From contig NZ_CP046883.1 of assembly GCF_014262665.1 (NCBI RefSeq), positions 1,178,001-1,242,000 on the forward strand: DNA of 64,000 bases. Direction: 5' to 3'. Position numbers and translations under genes: made by a program. This DNA is from Corynebacterium anserum. Lineage in GTDB: Bacteria > Actinomycetota > Actinomycetes > Mycobacteriales > Mycobacteriaceae. The notes beneath the pieces were generated by a model. That model made no database searches. It was not told the DNA's origin and saw nothing but the letters and a program-made list of their open reading frames with translations. Each line of letters starts with the position of its first letter. The stretch's first letter is position 1. Below are positions 47,684-58,625 of this stretch, in pieces.

Positions 47684-48484
47684 ATGATTCCTGAACTACG
47701 AAGTGTCGGCCTCGATTTTCCCAAATGGCAAGACGCTCTCGAGGCTGCATACGCATCCGGCGGGCTCAGTGTCACCGCGGAAATCCGCGAAGGTCAAGTT
47801 TTACAGTATGACGATCCCGCCGGTTCCCGGCTCGTAGTATTGGCAGCGGCTCCTTATGGATCCTTCGCCAGTTATAGCGGTGGTGTGGAAACCACTGCCC
47901 ATGTCAGCATGATTAACGACGTAATCGGCGTTCTCGACATTGTGGAAGATAACCCACTTTTACAGATTCAAGGCCAAGACGCCCCAATAATTGCTTCAGT
48001 GACGGCCACCGTTGCTCAAGGACCAATGCTCGCTGACTCTGAACCATTGGAGTACCAACCTATGCAGGTAGCGGCTTTGGCGACCGACGTCACGGTATAT
48101 CCCGATACCACCGCATTTGCCAGAGATGGAGGACTAAAGATCGGTGTGGTGGAATCTCAGGGGCTCAACGACATGAATTCTGGGGCGCAGCTCCCCCATG
48201 CCGGCGCCACCATCGCCGTAGAAGCCACAAGCTTTAGCAAAAAGCACACACAGCTCACGGGGCAAGAATTCTGGGCGTGTACCGTTCGCTTCCCTTTTGA
48301 GTTCACGGTACTGATCCCAGCAGACCAGGCTGATCTGGCGGCCCTAGCCCTAGATTCTTCTCCCAATCCAGCGGGAGTAATAGTTGCCGGCAAAGTTCAG
48401 TTCACCAGCGGTGCAGTTGATACCGTGTCTTGTGCCTCCGACGGCGGCTGTGGTTCTGGGGCCTGCGGCTGTGGTGGTCACTAA
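47684..48484 (+). CDS. Conserved hypothetical with Cys-rich C-terminal tail
   Basis: 266 residues from the ATG at 47684 ([13 protein letters not shown]). I do not recognise a named domain. The body is a soluble mixed protein with no signal peptide or membrane helix. The C-terminus ends with four Cys in a Gly-rich tail (spacing C-x5-C-x4-C-x-C, then GGH), suggesting metal or cluster binding. It is divergent from hflX and convergent with dapF, with a 4-nt overlap of stops. Orthologues at this position occur in other corynebacteria as I recall, with no known role. Confidence 0.75.
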   Translation: MIPELRSVGLDFPKWQDALEAAYASGGLSVTAEIREGQVLQYDDPAGSRLVVLAAAPYGSFASYSGGVETTAHVSMINDVIGVLDIVEDNPLLQIQGQDAPIIASVTATVAQGPMLADSEPLEYQPMQVAALATDVTVYPDTTAFARDGGLKIGVVESQGLNDMNSGAQLPHAGATIAVEATSFSKKHTQLTGQEFWACTVRFPFEFTVLIPADQADLAALALDSSPNPAGVIVAGKVQFTSGAVDTVSCASDGGCGSGACGCGGH

Positions 48485-49398
48485 AGATAAAGTTCTCCGC
48501 TGGCAACAACCGCAGAGGGACCCGTCAGCATAGCGCCATGTTGGTTGATGGTTACGTCAACGCGGCCTCCAGGTACGTTGACCCCCACGGTTCCGTATTC
48601 CTCGCCGTCAGTCGCCAAGGCTGCGACCGCGGAGGCCACGGTTCCGGTACCGCAGGAACGGGTTTCCCCCACGCCACGTTCATGGACCCGCATATGAATT
48701 TCCCCATTTTCACGTGGAGTGAGTATTTCTAAGTTCACCCCGTGGGGGAAGAAATCTTCATCCCATGTCACTGACTGCTCGATGGGCAGCGATGCCAGTT
48801 TTTCTTGGGTCAGTCCCGGAATCACACAGGCCAGGTGGGGATTGCCCATGTCTACCGCTAAACCAGCTGCTGTGAAATCACCCACTGTCGCTGTAGACAG
48901 CCCAAGCACATCAGGCTGCCCCATGTGAACCGACACTGTTGCATGGCAGTCGTCAAAGGTGTGGATAGTTACCTTTTTTCGTCCACCACGCGTGCCGATA
49001 CCAAAGGTTGCATTGTGCTGAATATCCACCAACTGGTTCCGTACCAGCACATGAGCAAACACTCTCACCCCATTGCCGCACATTTCTGCGAGTGAACCAT
49101 CTGCGTTGCGATAATCCATGAACCATTCCTCGGCTACGCAATCATGGGGCAGTGTACTGAGAACACCTGCGTCTAGGAGGGATTGAGCTGTCGCCACGCG
49201 GATGACACCGTCACCGCCCAGTCCGGCACGTCGATCTGCAATGTTTTGCACACGTTGAGCAGTGAGCTCGATTCGGACGTGCGGATCTAGAAGCACGACG
49301 AAATCATTTTCCGTTCCATGTGCTTTGATGAACTCCACGTTGTCTGCCGAATCGGTCTGCGTGCTGGCATGGGCGTTGTCTGCTGTCATGGCTGCCAT
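48481..49398 (-). CDS. dapF: Diaminopimelate epimerase
   Basis: 305 residues. DapF converts LL- to meso-diaminopimelate for lysine and peptidoglycan synthesis. The two catalytic cysteines lie in [13 protein letters not shown] and [11 protein letters not shown]. The N-terminal [10 protein letters not shown] and [11 protein letters not shown] motifs are also typical. It lies 15 bp downstream of miaA on the same strand, forming a miaA-dapF pair. Confidence 0.95.
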   Translation of the reverse strand: MAAMTADNAHASTQTDSADNVEFIKAHGTENDFVVLLDPHVRIELTAQRVQNIADRRAGLGGDGVIRVATAQSLLDAGVLSTLPHDCVAEEWFMDYRNADGSLAEMCGNGVRVFAHVLVRNQLVDIQHNATFGIGTRGGRKKVTIHTFDDCHATVSVHMGQPDVLGLSTATVGDFTAAGLAVDMGNPHLACVIPGLTQEKLASLPIEQSVTWDEDFFPHGVNLEILTPRENGEIHMRVHERGVGETRSCGTGTVASAVAALATDGEEYGTVGVNVPGGRVDVTINQHGAMLTGPSAVVASGELYL

Positions 49399-49413
49399 CC
49401 TAACGCTTGTCCG

Positions 49414-50346
49414 CTATTGACTAGCTAATTCCACTACCTGTGTGAGCATGTCCTCTGCGGAGGCGTCGACCCAGTGGATCCGGTGGTCACGGCGGAACCA
49501 GCTGCGCTGACGACGAGCGTACCGTCGCGTTCCGATGATGGTTTGTTCTTTGGCTTCTTCGAGCGACAGTTGCCCGTCAAGATAGTCGAGCACTTGTGCG
49601 TACCCTATAGCCTGACCGGCAGTAGTCGTACGGGTGAGTCCTAAGTGTTTTAACCGCTGGACTTCCTCTACCAGTCCGTTGTCGAACATCGAGTTCACGC
49701 GTTGTTCAAGGCGTGGATTAAGCCACTCGGCAGGAGCATGTAGACCGATGAGGGTCGTCCCCCATCGGGTGGGGCGATCTTTTGGTGGTTGTGACGCAGC
49801 AAAGGGTTTCCCTGTGAGCTCAATGACCTCGAGTGCGCGTACGGTCCGACGTGGATCCTTAGTCTCGATAATTCTAGCTGCCTCCGGATCCACCGTAGCC
49901 AGATGAGCATGAAGCGCTTCGACGCCGATTCTGCGCAATTCCGCTTCCCATTTGGCTCTCACATCCGGATCCGTCGGCGGGAACTTCCATTGATCAATGA
50001 GGGACTGAATGTACATCATTGATCCGCCCACGATGATGGCCTTCTTATTTCTGGAGGCGATGTCCTCGACCGTCGCAACGGCCGCAGTGGCATACTCGGC
50101 GACACTCGCGGGTTGATCCACGTCCCAGATGTCTAAGAGATGGTGCGAAACCGTGCCGCGTTCAGCTTTCGTCAATTTAGCTGTGCCAATATCCATACCT
50201 CTATACAGCTGCATGGAATCTATGTTGATTACTTCCCCCTCCAATGCGCGCGCCACAGCGAGAGATGCAGCAGACTTACCCGCACCAGTAGGGCCGATGA
50301 TGGCTACTGGTCGGGGGCTCAACGTCTTGCTGTCAGGAGAACGCAT
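49414..50346 (-). CDS. miaA: tRNA dimethylallyltransferase MiaA
   Basis: 310 residues. MiaA adds a dimethylallyl group to N6 of A37 in UNN-reading tRNAs. Motifs: P-loop IGPTGAGKSAAS, NIDSMQLYRGMDIGTAK, HHLLDIWDVDQPASVAEY and GGSMMYIQSL. Its product is the substrate of MiaB, encoded 2.5 kb away, so both i6A and ms2i6A steps are present. Confidence 0.95.
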   Translation of the reverse strand: MRSPDSKTLSPRPVAIIGPTGAGKSAASLAVARALEGEVINIDSMQLYRGMDIGTAKLTKAERGTVSHHLLDIWDVDQPASVAEYATAAVATVEDIASRNKKAIIVGGSMMYIQSLIDQWKFPPTDPDVRAKWEAELRRIGVEALHAHLATVDPEAARIIETKDPRRTVRALEVIELTGKPFAASQPPKDRPTRWGTTLIGLHAPAEWLNPRLEQRVNSMFDNGLVEEVQRLKHLGLTRTTTAGQAIGYAQVLDYLDGQLSLEEAKEQTIIGTRRYARRQRSWFRRDHRIHWVDASAEDMLTQVVELASQ

Positions 50347-50536
50347 AAGTGCTCATTCTAAAACACCGCAGGGTGTACCCCGATGGCCTCTCTACCCCCA
50401 AGAAGTGTTGGAACCATGCCAGGGGGCGTGTGTGCTCTGTCATAATGAAGCCGAAACGCAGCGCATGCTGACTACACGCATACGGCAGCCGTGACGCGCG
50501 GCACGTTGACCACTGACGCACAAGGAGTGCCACACC

Positions 50537-51913
50537 ATGAACTCCCCGACCAATCATTCATCTCTACCTAGCGCTTCTGGGTCTTCCACCTCTGTACCAA
50601 CGCCGAATAAAGTTGCCATGCCTAAGCCAGGTCCCAAGCCCTCGCCACGCCCGAACGCTCGTGTTACGGGATCAGTGATGGCTCACCGTGCGGTCAATGA
50701 TCCTTCCAAATTTGGCCGTGTCGATGCAGATGGCACTGCGTGGGTCAAGACCCCCACCGGTGAACGGCAAATAGGAGAATTCAAAGCCGGCTCGCCGGAA
50801 GAAGGTCTCAAGCATTTCGGCGCGCGCTATGACGATCTGGCCACAGAGGTGTCCATGCTTGAGGCGCGTCTGAAAAGCCACCCAGAAGAAGCCAAGCAAG
50901 TTCGTGCCGATGCAGATAACCTCCGCGGGTCTCTCGCTACCGCAGCGGTCATTGGCGACCTTCAGGCCCTGGATCAACAGTTACAGCAGGTCCGTGCTCA
51001 ATGCGACACGGCGGAGGCTCGAGTAGCCCACGACAAAGCGGAGCGCCGTGAAAAAGCCATCGCGCGTAAGGAAGCGCTTGCAGAAGAAGCGGAAAAGATT
51101 GGCAGGGAAAGCACGGATTGGAAAGCATCCGGTGACCGACTGCGTGCCATCCTAGAGGAATGGAAGACCATCCGTGGAGTCGATCGCGCCACGGATGACA
51201 AACTATGGAAACGCTACGCTGCTGGCCGAGATGAGTTTTCTCACCGCCGCGGTGCTTTTTTCTCGGAGCTCGATAAGAACCGTGCTTCGGCGAAACACAA
51301 AAAGGAACAGCTCGCAGAGCAGGCAGAAGCTTTGCAGAACTCCACTGACTGGGGAGCCACGGCCTCCAAGTACCGTGCGCTCATGCAGGAGTGGAAAGCG
51401 GCCGGGCGAGCAACACGCGATGCCGATGATCGATTGTGGCAGCGGTTCCGGGCGGCGCAGGATAAGTTTTTTGATGCACGCAAAGCGGCCAATGCCAAAC
51501 GCGATGAGGAATTCGAAGTCAACGCTTCCGCAAAACAGGCTCTGCTCGACGAGTATGACCCAAAAATTGACCCCTCCCAAGGGCTGGATAGGGCACGTAC
51601 ACAACTGCGCGAACTTCAGGAGAAATGGGAGGCTATCGGTTTTGTTCCCCGAGCACGGATCCGCGAATTTGATCAGAAAATAGCTGCTCTCGAACAGCGG
51701 GTTTCCGATGCTGCCGATGCAGAGTGGCGTCGTACGAATCCAGAGACCCACGCTCGCGTGGCGCAATTCCAAGCCAAGGTCGACCAACTAGCTAGCGACG
51801 CCGCCGCTGCCGAAGCGAAGGGAAACATGAAGAAAGCCACCGAATTGCGCGCCCAAGCAGCTCAGTGGCAGGAGTGGGCGGATACCGCGGCATCTGCTGC
51901 GGCGGGAGAATAA
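50537..51913 (+). CDS. DUF349 repeat protein
   Basis: 458 residues. The N-terminus (about 1-50) is Pro/Ser-rich and disordered. A FGRVDADGTAWVKT segment follows, then a long helical region with several DUF349 repeats marked by WKxxGxxxRxxDxxLWxxF-like spacing (for example near 215-240 and 285-315). It corresponds in position to Rv2731 of M. tuberculosis, upstream of the Rv2732c-type gene and miaB. Role unknown. AAGGAG about 10 nt upstream supports the ATG. Confidence 0.85.
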   Translation: MNSPTNHSSLPSASGSSTSVPTPNKVAMPKPGPKPSPRPNARVTGSVMAHRAVNDPSKFGRVDADGTAWVKTPTGERQIGEFKAGSPEEGLKHFGARYDDLATEVSMLEARLKSHPEEAKQVRADADNLRGSLATAAVIGDLQALDQQLQQVRAQCDTAEARVAHDKAERREKAIARKEALAEEAEKIGRESTDWKASGDRLRAILEEWKTIRGVDRATDDKLWKRYAAGRDEFSHRRGAFFSELDKNRASAKHKKEQLAEQAEALQNSTDWGATASKYRALMQEWKAAGRATRDADDRLWQRFRAAQDKFFDARKAANAKRDEEFEVNASAKQALLDEYDPKIDPSQGLDRARTQLRELQEKWEAIGFVPRARIREFDQKIAALEQRVSDAADAEWRRTNPETHARVAQFQAKVDQLASDAAAAEAKGNMKKATELRAQAAQWQEWADTAASAAAGE

Positions 51914-52020
51914 ATTATTCTGCTGCGGGGCAGATCGCGGAGCTCCTTTCCCCCGGGTGTCTCATCTATCCTCACCCCTCGGAGATCTCAGTCCCCGGGA
52001 GAACCCAGGCACGCCCCCAA

Positions 52021-52106
52021 GAGCCTCATCCCCCACTCCCTAGAGACTGCCGAAGCGGTACAAGCACTGTGTTGACGCTTTGAGCCTCATCCCCCACTCC
52101 CTAGAG
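52021..52106 (+). repeat. 25-bp perfect direct repeat, 61-bp period
   Basis: A 25-bp unit starting GAGCCTCATCCCCCACTCCC occurs at 52021-52045 and again, unchanged, at 52082-52106. It lies in the 240-bp gap between the convergent DUF349 and Rv2732c-type genes. No gene or terminator explains it. Confidence 0.9.
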
Positions 52107-52154
52107 GCTACCTTCAGAGGCTTCACGCTCACCCAGTCGCCGTGTGCCCACTGG

Positions 52155-52859
52155 CTAGTTTTCACTATTCTCTTCGCGGTGTTTCCGTCTCCTTTCGCGT
52201 GCTCGAGCACGCCGGTCATCCACCAGCTCGTCGGTGCTAGTGCGCTCCACTACCAATCCCGTGCGTAGACGCTGCTGTGCCATCCGAGATTCTTCATCGC
52301 GATGGGCTTCTTCCCGTCGTGCACGTGCCAATGCAATTTGCAACGGTGTACGGCGGAACAAAGTGAACGTCATCGTGCCAAAAACTATTGTCATGCCGAA
52401 GCACCCGAGAATTAGACCATAGCTAGGGCCGGCACCTGCTGAGGTCACCGGACGTGTCTGGCACATCCAGATTGCGCATGCACTATACCACCAGCCCACG
52501 CCTGAAAAAGCCCAGTTAAACCATGCAACAATCCACGAACGGCTGACAATCGTTCCAATCACAAGCAGCACACCGCCCAGCAAAGCCAACCAGGTGTATA
52601 TACGCTCAGGCATTGTTGTATCGAATTGCTCCGCACGGGGTGTATAGAACAGCACGTCATAGCCCAGCACATGGCCAGAATGCGGCAAAAAGAAACTGAA
52701 TAAGACGGCGAACATTCCTAACGCCATGGGGGGAAGACTCGCTCGGTAATCAACGAAGTGGCCAGCTTTGCGTTCGGCAGAAGCGAGATCCCCGCGATAA
52801 GGCGCGAGCTTATCCTCACTGGAGGTCTGTTTCCCCGTCATCGGTTTTTCCTTAGGCAT
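52155..52859 (-). CDS. Rv2732c-type membrane protein
   Basis: 234 residues from the ATG at 52859, which has GGGAGGA about 10 nt upstream (GTG starts at 52862 or 52868 are alternatives). Four hydrophobic helices (about 46-65, 88-110, 115-130, 145-165) are followed by a long, highly charged Arg/Glu-rich C-terminal helix. It matches the family next to miaB in Mycobacterium (Rv2732c) by position and layout. Function unknown. The start overlaps the miaB stop region. Confidence 0.75.
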   Translation of the reverse strand: MPKEKPMTGKQTSSEDKLAPYRGDLASAERKAGHFVDYRASLPPMALGMFAVLFSFFLPHSGHVLGYDVLFYTPRAEQFDTTMPERIYTWLALLGGVLLVIGTIVSRSWIVAWFNWAFSGVGWWYSACAIWMCQTRPVTSAGAGPSYGLILGCFGMTIVFGTMTFTLFRRTPLQIALARARREEAHRDEESRMAQQRLRTGLVVERTSTDELVDDRRARARERRRKHREENSEN

Positions 52860-54474
52860 CACAGCCACATCCTCCCGCGCTCTGGCTATTACCTACCGGA
52901 GCGTTAACCTTCTCACTAGTGTTTCGTATCACCGGGATACCAAGTCCCACGCCCACAGGGGCAGTTGTAGGGACCTTACCGGCAGCGGAGTTATCACCCG
53001 CTGGTGTTGTGCGGTGTGCAAGTACTCCGGCATCGGCGATCATGAAAAACGCCTCCGCTCCGGTGACAACCACCTCAACAATATCGCCGGGGCGGATTGC
53101 GTCCTGGGGTGGTGTGCCGGGGCTACCGCCTAGCCCTGATTCATTGGTGTAGCTAGGAGCCCATACTGGGGTGAAGTGAACCGGTCGGCCATCGCGGGCA
53201 CGCCCAGTGAGACGGTGTGTACGCTCATTGCGGCGACCGTCCTCCTCCACGAGGAGTTCCTGACGCGTGCCGACCAGCTTCAGATTCTCTTCTTTACTGA
53301 TGCGCTTTTGTAAGGACAGCAGACGTTCATATCGCTCCTGGACTACCTGCTTAGGAACCTGATCCTCCATCTCCGCAGCGGGCGTACCAGGACGCGGCGA
53401 GTACTGGAACGTGTATGCGGAAGCAAAACGCGCTTTTTCAACTACATCCAGTGTGGCTTGGAAGTCTTCTTCTGTTTCCCCAGGAAAGCCCACGATGATA
53501 TCGGTGGTGATCGCAGCGTGAGGGATGCGGCTGCGCACCTTATCCAGGATATTCAAGAATTTGGTGGAACGGTAAGAGCGCTTCATTGCCTTCAGCACTC
53601 GATCGGAACCCGATTGCAGCGGCATGTGAAGTTGCGGGCATACCACGGACGTTTCCGCCATGGCGTCGATCACATCGTCGGTGAACTCTGCCGGATGAGG
53701 TGAGGTAAATCGCAAACGTTCCAGTCCCTCAATCTCGCCGCAGGCGCGCAATAGTTTGGAAAATGCGCTGCGGTCACGTTCAAGGGTGGGATCGGAAAAA
53801 TTCACGCCATAGGCATTCACGTTTTGTCCAAGCAGCGTCACTTCGCTGACACCCTGCTGCACAAGCGCCTTGACTTCAGCCAGAATATCTCCGGGGCGCC
53901 GGTCTTGTTCTTTACCTCGCAACGAAGGGACGATACAAAACGTGCAGGTGTTGTTGCAGCCCACAGATACCGAAACCCATCCCGCATAGGCTGATTCCCT
54001 CTTCGCCGGCAGAACAGAAGGAAACTGCTCAAGAGCATCAACGATCTCTACTTCTGCTTTCTGATTATGAGCAGAGCGTTGAAGCAGAGTGGGGAGGCTA
54101 CCGAGGTTGTGAGTCCCGAATACCACGTCAACCCACGGTGCCTTGTCGACGACGACATCCTTATCCTTTTGAGCCATGCACCCACCGACGGCGATCTGCA
54201 TTCCCGGATGATTATCCTTAACGCTCTTCATCTGCCCCAGGGTGCCGTATAGACGGTTATCAGCATTCTCACGCACCGCGCAGGTGTTGAATACCACGAC
54301 GTCAGGAACCTCGCCCTCGTCTACCGGAATATAGCCGGAATCTTCGAGCAAGCCGGCCAGGCGCTCAGAATCATGGACGTTCATCTGGCAACCAAAAGTG
54401 CGAACCTCGTAGGTTCTGCCCTGGCCAGCAGGTTCTGGTGTAGAAGAGTGCGAAGAGTTAATCGTCTGTGTCAC
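52852..54474 (-). CDS. miaB: tRNA-2-methylthio-N6-dimethylallyladenosine synthase MiaB
   Basis: 540 residues. The N-terminal UPF0004 domain has [25 protein letters not shown] and GGCMAQ (auxiliary 4Fe-4S cysteines). The radical SAM motif is CNNTCTFC, and a TRAM domain follows near 400-470. MiaB methylthiolates i6A37 of tRNA. The C-terminal extension (about 475-540) is variable and ends in a Cys pair (GGCGCDA). An alternative use as a different MTTase is unlikely because miaA is nearby. Confidence 0.94.
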   Translation of the reverse strand: MTQTINSSHSSTPEPAGQGRTYEVRTFGCQMNVHDSERLAGLLEDSGYIPVDEGEVPDVVVFNTCAVRENADNRLYGTLGQMKSVKDNHPGMQIAVGGCMAQKDKDVVVDKAPWVDVVFGTHNLGSLPTLLQRSAHNQKAEVEIVDALEQFPSVLPAKRESAYAGWVSVSVGCNNTCTFCIVPSLRGKEQDRRPGDILAEVKALVQQGVSEVTLLGQNVNAYGVNFSDPTLERDRSAFSKLLRACGEIEGLERLRFTSPHPAEFTDDVIDAMAETSVVCPQLHMPLQSGSDRVLKAMKRSYRSTKFLNILDKVRSRIPHAAITTDIIVGFPGETEEDFQATLDVVEKARFASAYTFQYSPRPGTPAAEMEDQVPKQVVQERYERLLSLQKRISKEENLKLVGTRQELLVEEDGRRNERTHRLTGRARDGRPVHFTPVWAPSYTNESGLGGSPGTPPQDAIRPGDIVEVVVTGAEAFFMIADAGVLAHRTTPAGDNSAAGKVPTTAPVGVGLGIPVIRNTSEKVNAPVGNSQSAGGCGCDA

Positions 54475-54568
54475 GGACTTAGATCCTACTCACCACCTTC
54501 CCCGGGCGACAAAGCTATTTCATCCAATTGCAATATGAATGTGAGCTACGTCGCTATAGGATGTTTTC

Positions 54569-55324
54569 ATGACGAACAACAACGCATCGACCTCGATGAT
54601 CTCAATTCGAGGCGTGAACAAGCACTTCGGCGACTACCACGCTCTCCGTGACATCAACTTGGAAATACCATCCGGCCAGGTTGTCGTGCTACTAGGCCCA
54701 TCCGGTTCTGGAAAATCCACGCTCTGCCGCACAATCAACCGCCTTGAGACCATCGATGAAGGAGAAATCCGTATCGGAGGTACGCTTCTTCCCGAAGAAG
54801 GTAAAGACTTAGCAAAACTTCGGGCTGAAGTCGGCATGGTCTTCCAGTCTTTCAACCTCTTCAGCCATATGACCATCCTGGATAACGTCACATTGGCTCC
54901 TATGAAAGTCCGTAAGCAGTCGAAGGCCGAAGCAAAAAAGCGGGCTATGGAACTGCTCGAACGCGTGGGAATCGCTCACCAAGCTGAAAAGTATCCAGCC
55001 CAACTATCTGGCGGCCAGCAACAGCGCGTGGCCATTGCCCGAGCATTGGCCATGGACCCCAAAGTTATGCTCTTCGACGAGCCAACATCTGCACTGGATC
55101 CAGAAATGATCAACGAGGTGCTCGATGTCATGGCTGATCTCGCACGGTCAGGAATGACAATGGTTTGTGTCACGCATGAAATGGGATTTGCCCGGAAAGT
55201 CGCTGACCGCATTCTCTTTATGGCCGACGGCACAATCGTGGAGGACACCGATCCCGAGTCTTTCTTCTCCCACCCCGAATCCGATCGAGCCAAGGACTTC
55301 CTCAGCAAGATTCTGGGTCATTAA
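54569..55324 (+). CDS. gluA: Glutamate ABC transporter ATP-binding protein GluA
   Basis: 251 residues. Walker [14 protein letters not shown]-loop MVFQSFNLF, signature [15 protein letters not shown], Walker [13 protein letters not shown], and the H-loop VCVTHEMG are all present. It energises the gluBCD glutamate importer. The ATG has no ribosome binding site. TATAGG (54555-54560) ends 8 nt before it, suggesting a leaderless transcript. It is first of four co-directional genes. Confidence 0.94.
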   Translation: MTNNNASTSMISIRGVNKHFGDYHALRDINLEIPSGQVVVLLGPSGSGKSTLCRTINRLETIDEGEIRIGGTLLPEEGKDLAKLRAEVGMVFQSFNLFSHMTILDNVTLAPMKVRKQSKAEAKKRAMELLERVGIAHQAEKYPAQLSGGQQQRVAIARALAMDPKVMLFDEPTSALDPEMINEVLDVMADLARSGMTMVCVTHEMGFARKVADRILFMADGTIVEDTDPESFFSHPESDRAKDFLSKILGH

Positions 55325-55375
55325 CCCGCTGGGTGACGACCCACTGCTGAGAAGAGTAGAGAAAGCTACAAGACT

Positions 55376-56245
55376 ATGACATTTTTTCGACGCCTAACAG
55401 CCGCAGTTCTTGCCGTTCTTGGCGTGGTTTCACTCACCGCCTGTAGCGGTAATGAGGCACGTAGTCTACTGAGCTCCATTGAATCCGGACACGTGATTCT
55501 TGGAACAAAGTTTGACCAACCGGGCCTTGGAGTACGCACGCCCGATAAGAATTTTGAGGGGGTGGATACAGACGTATCGCGGTATGTCATCAGCTATATC
55601 GCCAAACATAAGGGATGGGATGTTCCCGAGATTACCTGGCGCGAAACACCCTCGGCACAACGCGAAACTCTCATTAACAACGGCGAAGTCGATATGATTG
55701 CGGCGACGTATTCTATTAGCGCCTCCCGCCTGCGCGCTGTCGATTTTGCCGGCCCCTACTTGGTGACCCATCAAGCACTGCTTGTACGTAAAGACAGCAC
55801 TATTACCAAGCTCCAAGACATGAATGCATCAACCAAACTGTGCTCTGTCACGGGCTCTACCCCAGCTCAGAAGATTAAGAGTGCTCTGCCCGAAGTCCAA
55901 CTTCAGGAATTCGACACCTACTCTGCCTGTGTGGAGGCTCTATCCCGCGGCAAGGTTGATGCGCTCACCACGGATGCGACCATCCTCGCGGGATTTGCTG
56001 AACAGTACAAGGGTCAGATGCGCGTGGTGGAAATGAGAAAAGATGACGGATCTTATTGGACCAATGAAAACTACGGCATCGGACTTGCAAAGAATCAGCC
56101 GGAAGCACTTGCGCTCATCAATGATGCTCTTAACGAAATGCACGATTCAGGCGAGTACAAGCGCATCATGAGTAAGAATCTTGGCGATGCCATCGAACCA
56201 GGAGATAAACCAAAAATTGGTGACCTCTCCTTCACTAAGAAATAG
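55376..56245 (+). CDS. gluB: Glutamate-binding lipoprotein GluB
   Basis: 289 residues. The signal peptide ends in lipobox LTAC (Cys about residue 23), so the protein is a lipid-anchored periplasmic binding protein. The SBP-bac-3 fold is shown by GTKFDQPGLG, MIAATYSISASRLRAVDFAGPY and VTGSTPAQKIKSALP. It captures glutamate for GluCD. It lies 51 nt after gluA and 18 nt before gluC. Confidence 0.93.
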   Translation: MTFFRRLTAAVLAVLGVVSLTACSGNEARSLLSSIESGHVILGTKFDQPGLGVRTPDKNFEGVDTDVSRYVISYIAKHKGWDVPEITWRETPSAQRETLINNGEVDMIAATYSISASRLRAVDFAGPYLVTHQALLVRKDSTITKLQDMNASTKLCSVTGSTPAQKIKSALPEVQLQEFDTYSACVEALSRGKVDALTTDATILAGFAEQYKGQMRVVEMRKDDGSYWTNENYGIGLAKNQPEALALINDALNEMHDSGEYKRIMSKNLGDAIEPGDKPKIGDLSFTKK

Positions 56246-56263
56246 GAAGGAGGCTAGTCAACA

Positions 56264-56950
56264 ATGAATGCAGATCTATGGGCTGATATGGCTCCTGAAT
56301 TGATTCCAGCATTTTGGACAACCATCAAATTGACCTTCTGGTCTGCGCTGGGCTCTATGATCTTCGGAACTATCCTCACAGCAATGAGAGTGTCTCCGGT
56401 CGGAATCCTGCGTACTATCGCGACTTTCTACATCAACACCACACGCAATACGCCTCTCACGTTGATTGTGTTGTTTGCTTCTCTCGGCCTTTATGTCAAT
56501 CTCGATATCACGCTGGCTCCCCAGGGACCGAATTTTACGACGCAGAACAACTTCAACTTGGCTGTCCTGGCGTTCGTTATCTACACTTCATCCTTCGTGG
56601 CCGAGTCCTTGCGCTCAGGTATTAACACCGTGCCGTTCGGGCAAGCTGAAGCAGCTCGTTCCTTGGGGCTGACGTTTATGCAAAATTTCCGCTACATCAT
56701 TTTCCCCCAGGCACTACGGGGAGCAATTGTTCCATTGGGTAACACGCTCATAGCATTGACCAAGAACACGACAATTGCTTCAGTTATTGGTGTTGCTGAA
56801 GCTTCCTTGCTCATGAAAACCTCCGTGGAAAATTACGCCGACCAGGTTTTCGTGATCTTCGGCATTATCGCACTCGGCTTTATGATTCTCACGCTGCCGA
56901 CCGGATTAATTTTCGGCGCAGCCGGTAAGCGATTGGCGGTGAAACGTTAA
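56264..56950 (+). CDS. gluC: Glutamate ABC transporter permease GluC
   Basis: 228 residues, about five membrane helices. The EAA loop reads [25 protein letters not shown] (EAA---G pattern). It forms the membrane channel with GluD. AGGAAGGAGG 10-12 nt upstream is an unusually strong ribosome binding site. Its stop overlaps the gluD start by 1 nt (TAATG). Confidence 0.93.
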   Translation: MNADLWADMAPELIPAFWTTIKLTFWSALGSMIFGTILTAMRVSPVGILRTIATFYINTTRNTPLTLIVLFASLGLYVNLDITLAPQGPNFTTQNNFNLAVLAFVIYTSSFVAESLRSGINTVPFGQAEAARSLGLTFMQNFRYIIFPQALRGAIVPLGNTLIALTKNTTIASVIGVAEASLLMKTSVENYADQVFVIFGIIALGFMILTLPTGLIFGAAGKRLAVKR

Positions 56951-57888
56951 TGTCTGCACACGCAACAGTTCTCTATGACACTCCCGGATCCCGTGGAGAG
57001 CGCATCAACAAGATCCTGACCGTCGCTACGGTGGTTATCGCCGCGCTCATTCTCGTCTGGGCGGGACGCATCCTGCACGCCAATGGGCAATTCGACTCCG
57101 ATAAGTGGTCCCCATTCCTCGAAGGGCATATGTGGACCACATATATCCTCCCTGGCCTATGGGGAACGGTGAAAGCCGCTGTCCTCTCCATTCTTTTTGC
57201 ACTGGTCATCGGTGGAGCTCTCGGTATTGGTCGGCTTTCGCACAATGTAGTCGTCCGCAGCATCTGTGGTGTGATCGTGGAATTTTTCCGCGCCATCCCC
57301 GTCCTGCTGTTGATGATTTTCGCTTATCAAGTCTTCGCTCTCTATGGGATTGTCCTCACCAAGCATCTTGCTTTCGCGGCTGTTGTTTTTGGGTTAACGA
57401 TGTACAACGGTTCCGTCATCGCAGAAATCTTGCGTTCGGGTATAAAGGCTCTACCTGCGGGCCAAGAAGAGGCCGCTATGGCTCTGGGGCTATCCCGTAT
57501 GCAAACCATGTTCCGTATTTTGCTTCCGCAAGCTGTCGCCTCTATGCTTCCTGCCTTGATTTCACAAATGGTTATTGCCCTGAAAGACTCTGCTTTGGGC
57601 TACCTCATCGGCTACATTGAGGTCGTTCGTTCGGGTCTGCAGTCTGCATCGTGGTTCCGCAACTACTTCGCAGCGATGGCTGTCGTGGCGATCATTATGA
57701 TCATTCTGAACTACACGCTCAGCGTTCTCGCCGAACGTGTCGAAACTCAACTTCGAGCTGGTCGCGCACGCCGCAATATCGTGGCAAAAGTTCCACATCA
57801 GAGGGATGTGGGGCTCGAGACCAAGGATGCCGCCAATGTTGACTGGCACGACGCATCCCATAAGGATCTGCGTCACACCTACGAATAA
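56950..57888 (+). CDS. gluD: Glutamate ABC transporter permease GluD
   Basis: 312 residues, about five to six membrane helices. The EAA loop is [21 protein letters not shown]. The soluble C-terminal tail of about 50 residues is charged and not part of the core permease. It is co-translated with gluC through the overlapping TAATG. The gap to convergent recX (57889-58025) shows only a weak GCTCTG/CAGAGC inverted repeat. Confidence 0.93.
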   Translation: MSAHATVLYDTPGSRGERINKILTVATVVIAALILVWAGRILHANGQFDSDKWSPFLEGHMWTTYILPGLWGTVKAAVLSILFALVIGGALGIGRLSHNVVVRSICGVIVEFFRAIPVLLLMIFAYQVFALYGIVLTKHLAFAAVVFGLTMYNGSVIAEILRSGIKALPAGQEEAAMALGLSRMQTMFRILLPQAVASMLPALISQMVIALKDSALGYLIGYIEVVRSGLQSASWFRNYFAAMAVVAIIMIILNYTLSVLAERVETQLRAGRARRNIVAKVPHQRDVGLETKDAANVDWHDASHKDLRHTYE

Positions 57889-58025
57889 GCCGCATCAACG
57901 AATGAGATGGTCGCGCGCACATAAACCGGGAACGCACGCTACGCTCCGTAGGCGCCCTGAGCTCTGTTATCCCCTTGAGATCAGAGCGCGGTTCTTAAGT
58001 CTTTCGGCTAAGCAGGTGCAAGTCT

Positions 58026-58625
58026 TTAACCCTTGAGTTCATCTATTCGATGGTTCAATGCACGCTGCGCGGCGGCAAAGCTCTGGGCCTGAGGAAACCC
58101 TCGCCTCGCCGCTACGCCGAGAATACGACGCAGATATTTGTCGTATTCAGCGCGCGTCTCAGGCACCGTCTTCACACTTTGAGCTTTCTTGTTCACAAGC
58201 GCCGCGAGAACTGCTGCGTTGTCTTCAGCCGTGATGTCTTTGAGAGCATCGTCAATTATTTCTGAGGCTACGCCTTTAGCTTGCAGCTCGTGCCGTAACA
58301 CTGCAGCAGACTTTTTCTGATTTTTATGACGCTGACGCATCCACTCGACTGCGAATCGAGAATCATCCACCATTCCGTTGGCGACGCACCGCTCCACCAC
58401 AGCATCAACGAGATCGCTGTCAAACTCAGCTTCCAACAGCCGGGAACGCAACTCATAGGCAGAGCGATCACGGTGGTTGAGGAGCCGAATGGCTTTGGCT
58501 TTCACAGGCGCTAGAGCTCTCTCCTCATCAACGTCTATGAGAGAGGGAGTCTCCTGCGACTCCCATTCTCGCAGTGCTTCTTTCAGCTGAGAAATTTTCT
58601 TGTCGAGGCTGCTATTCGTCGTCAT
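58026..58625 (-). CDS. recX: RecA regulator RecX
   Basis: 199 residues from the ATG at 58625. Three-helix repeats of the RecX type are visible, with [40 protein letters not shown] and RHELQAKGV. RecX inhibits RecA filaments. The start lies inside the end of recA (14-nt overlap), so translation is coupled. A longer frame to 58700 lies within recA coding sequence and is rejected. Confidence 0.92.
   Translation of the reverse strand: MTTNSSLDKKISQLKEALREWESQETPSLIDVDEERALAPVKAKAIRLLNHRDRSAYELRSRLLEAEFDSDLVDAVVERCVANGMVDDSRFAVEWMRQRHKNQKKSAAVLRHELQAKGVASEIIDDALKDITAEDNAAVLAALVNKKAQSVKTVPETRAEYDKYLRRILGVAARRGFPQAQSFAAAQRALNHRIDELKG

Noticed and set aside
52021..52106. CRISPR repeat-spacer pair
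   Set aside because: Only two units, non-palindromic, and no cas genes in the window.
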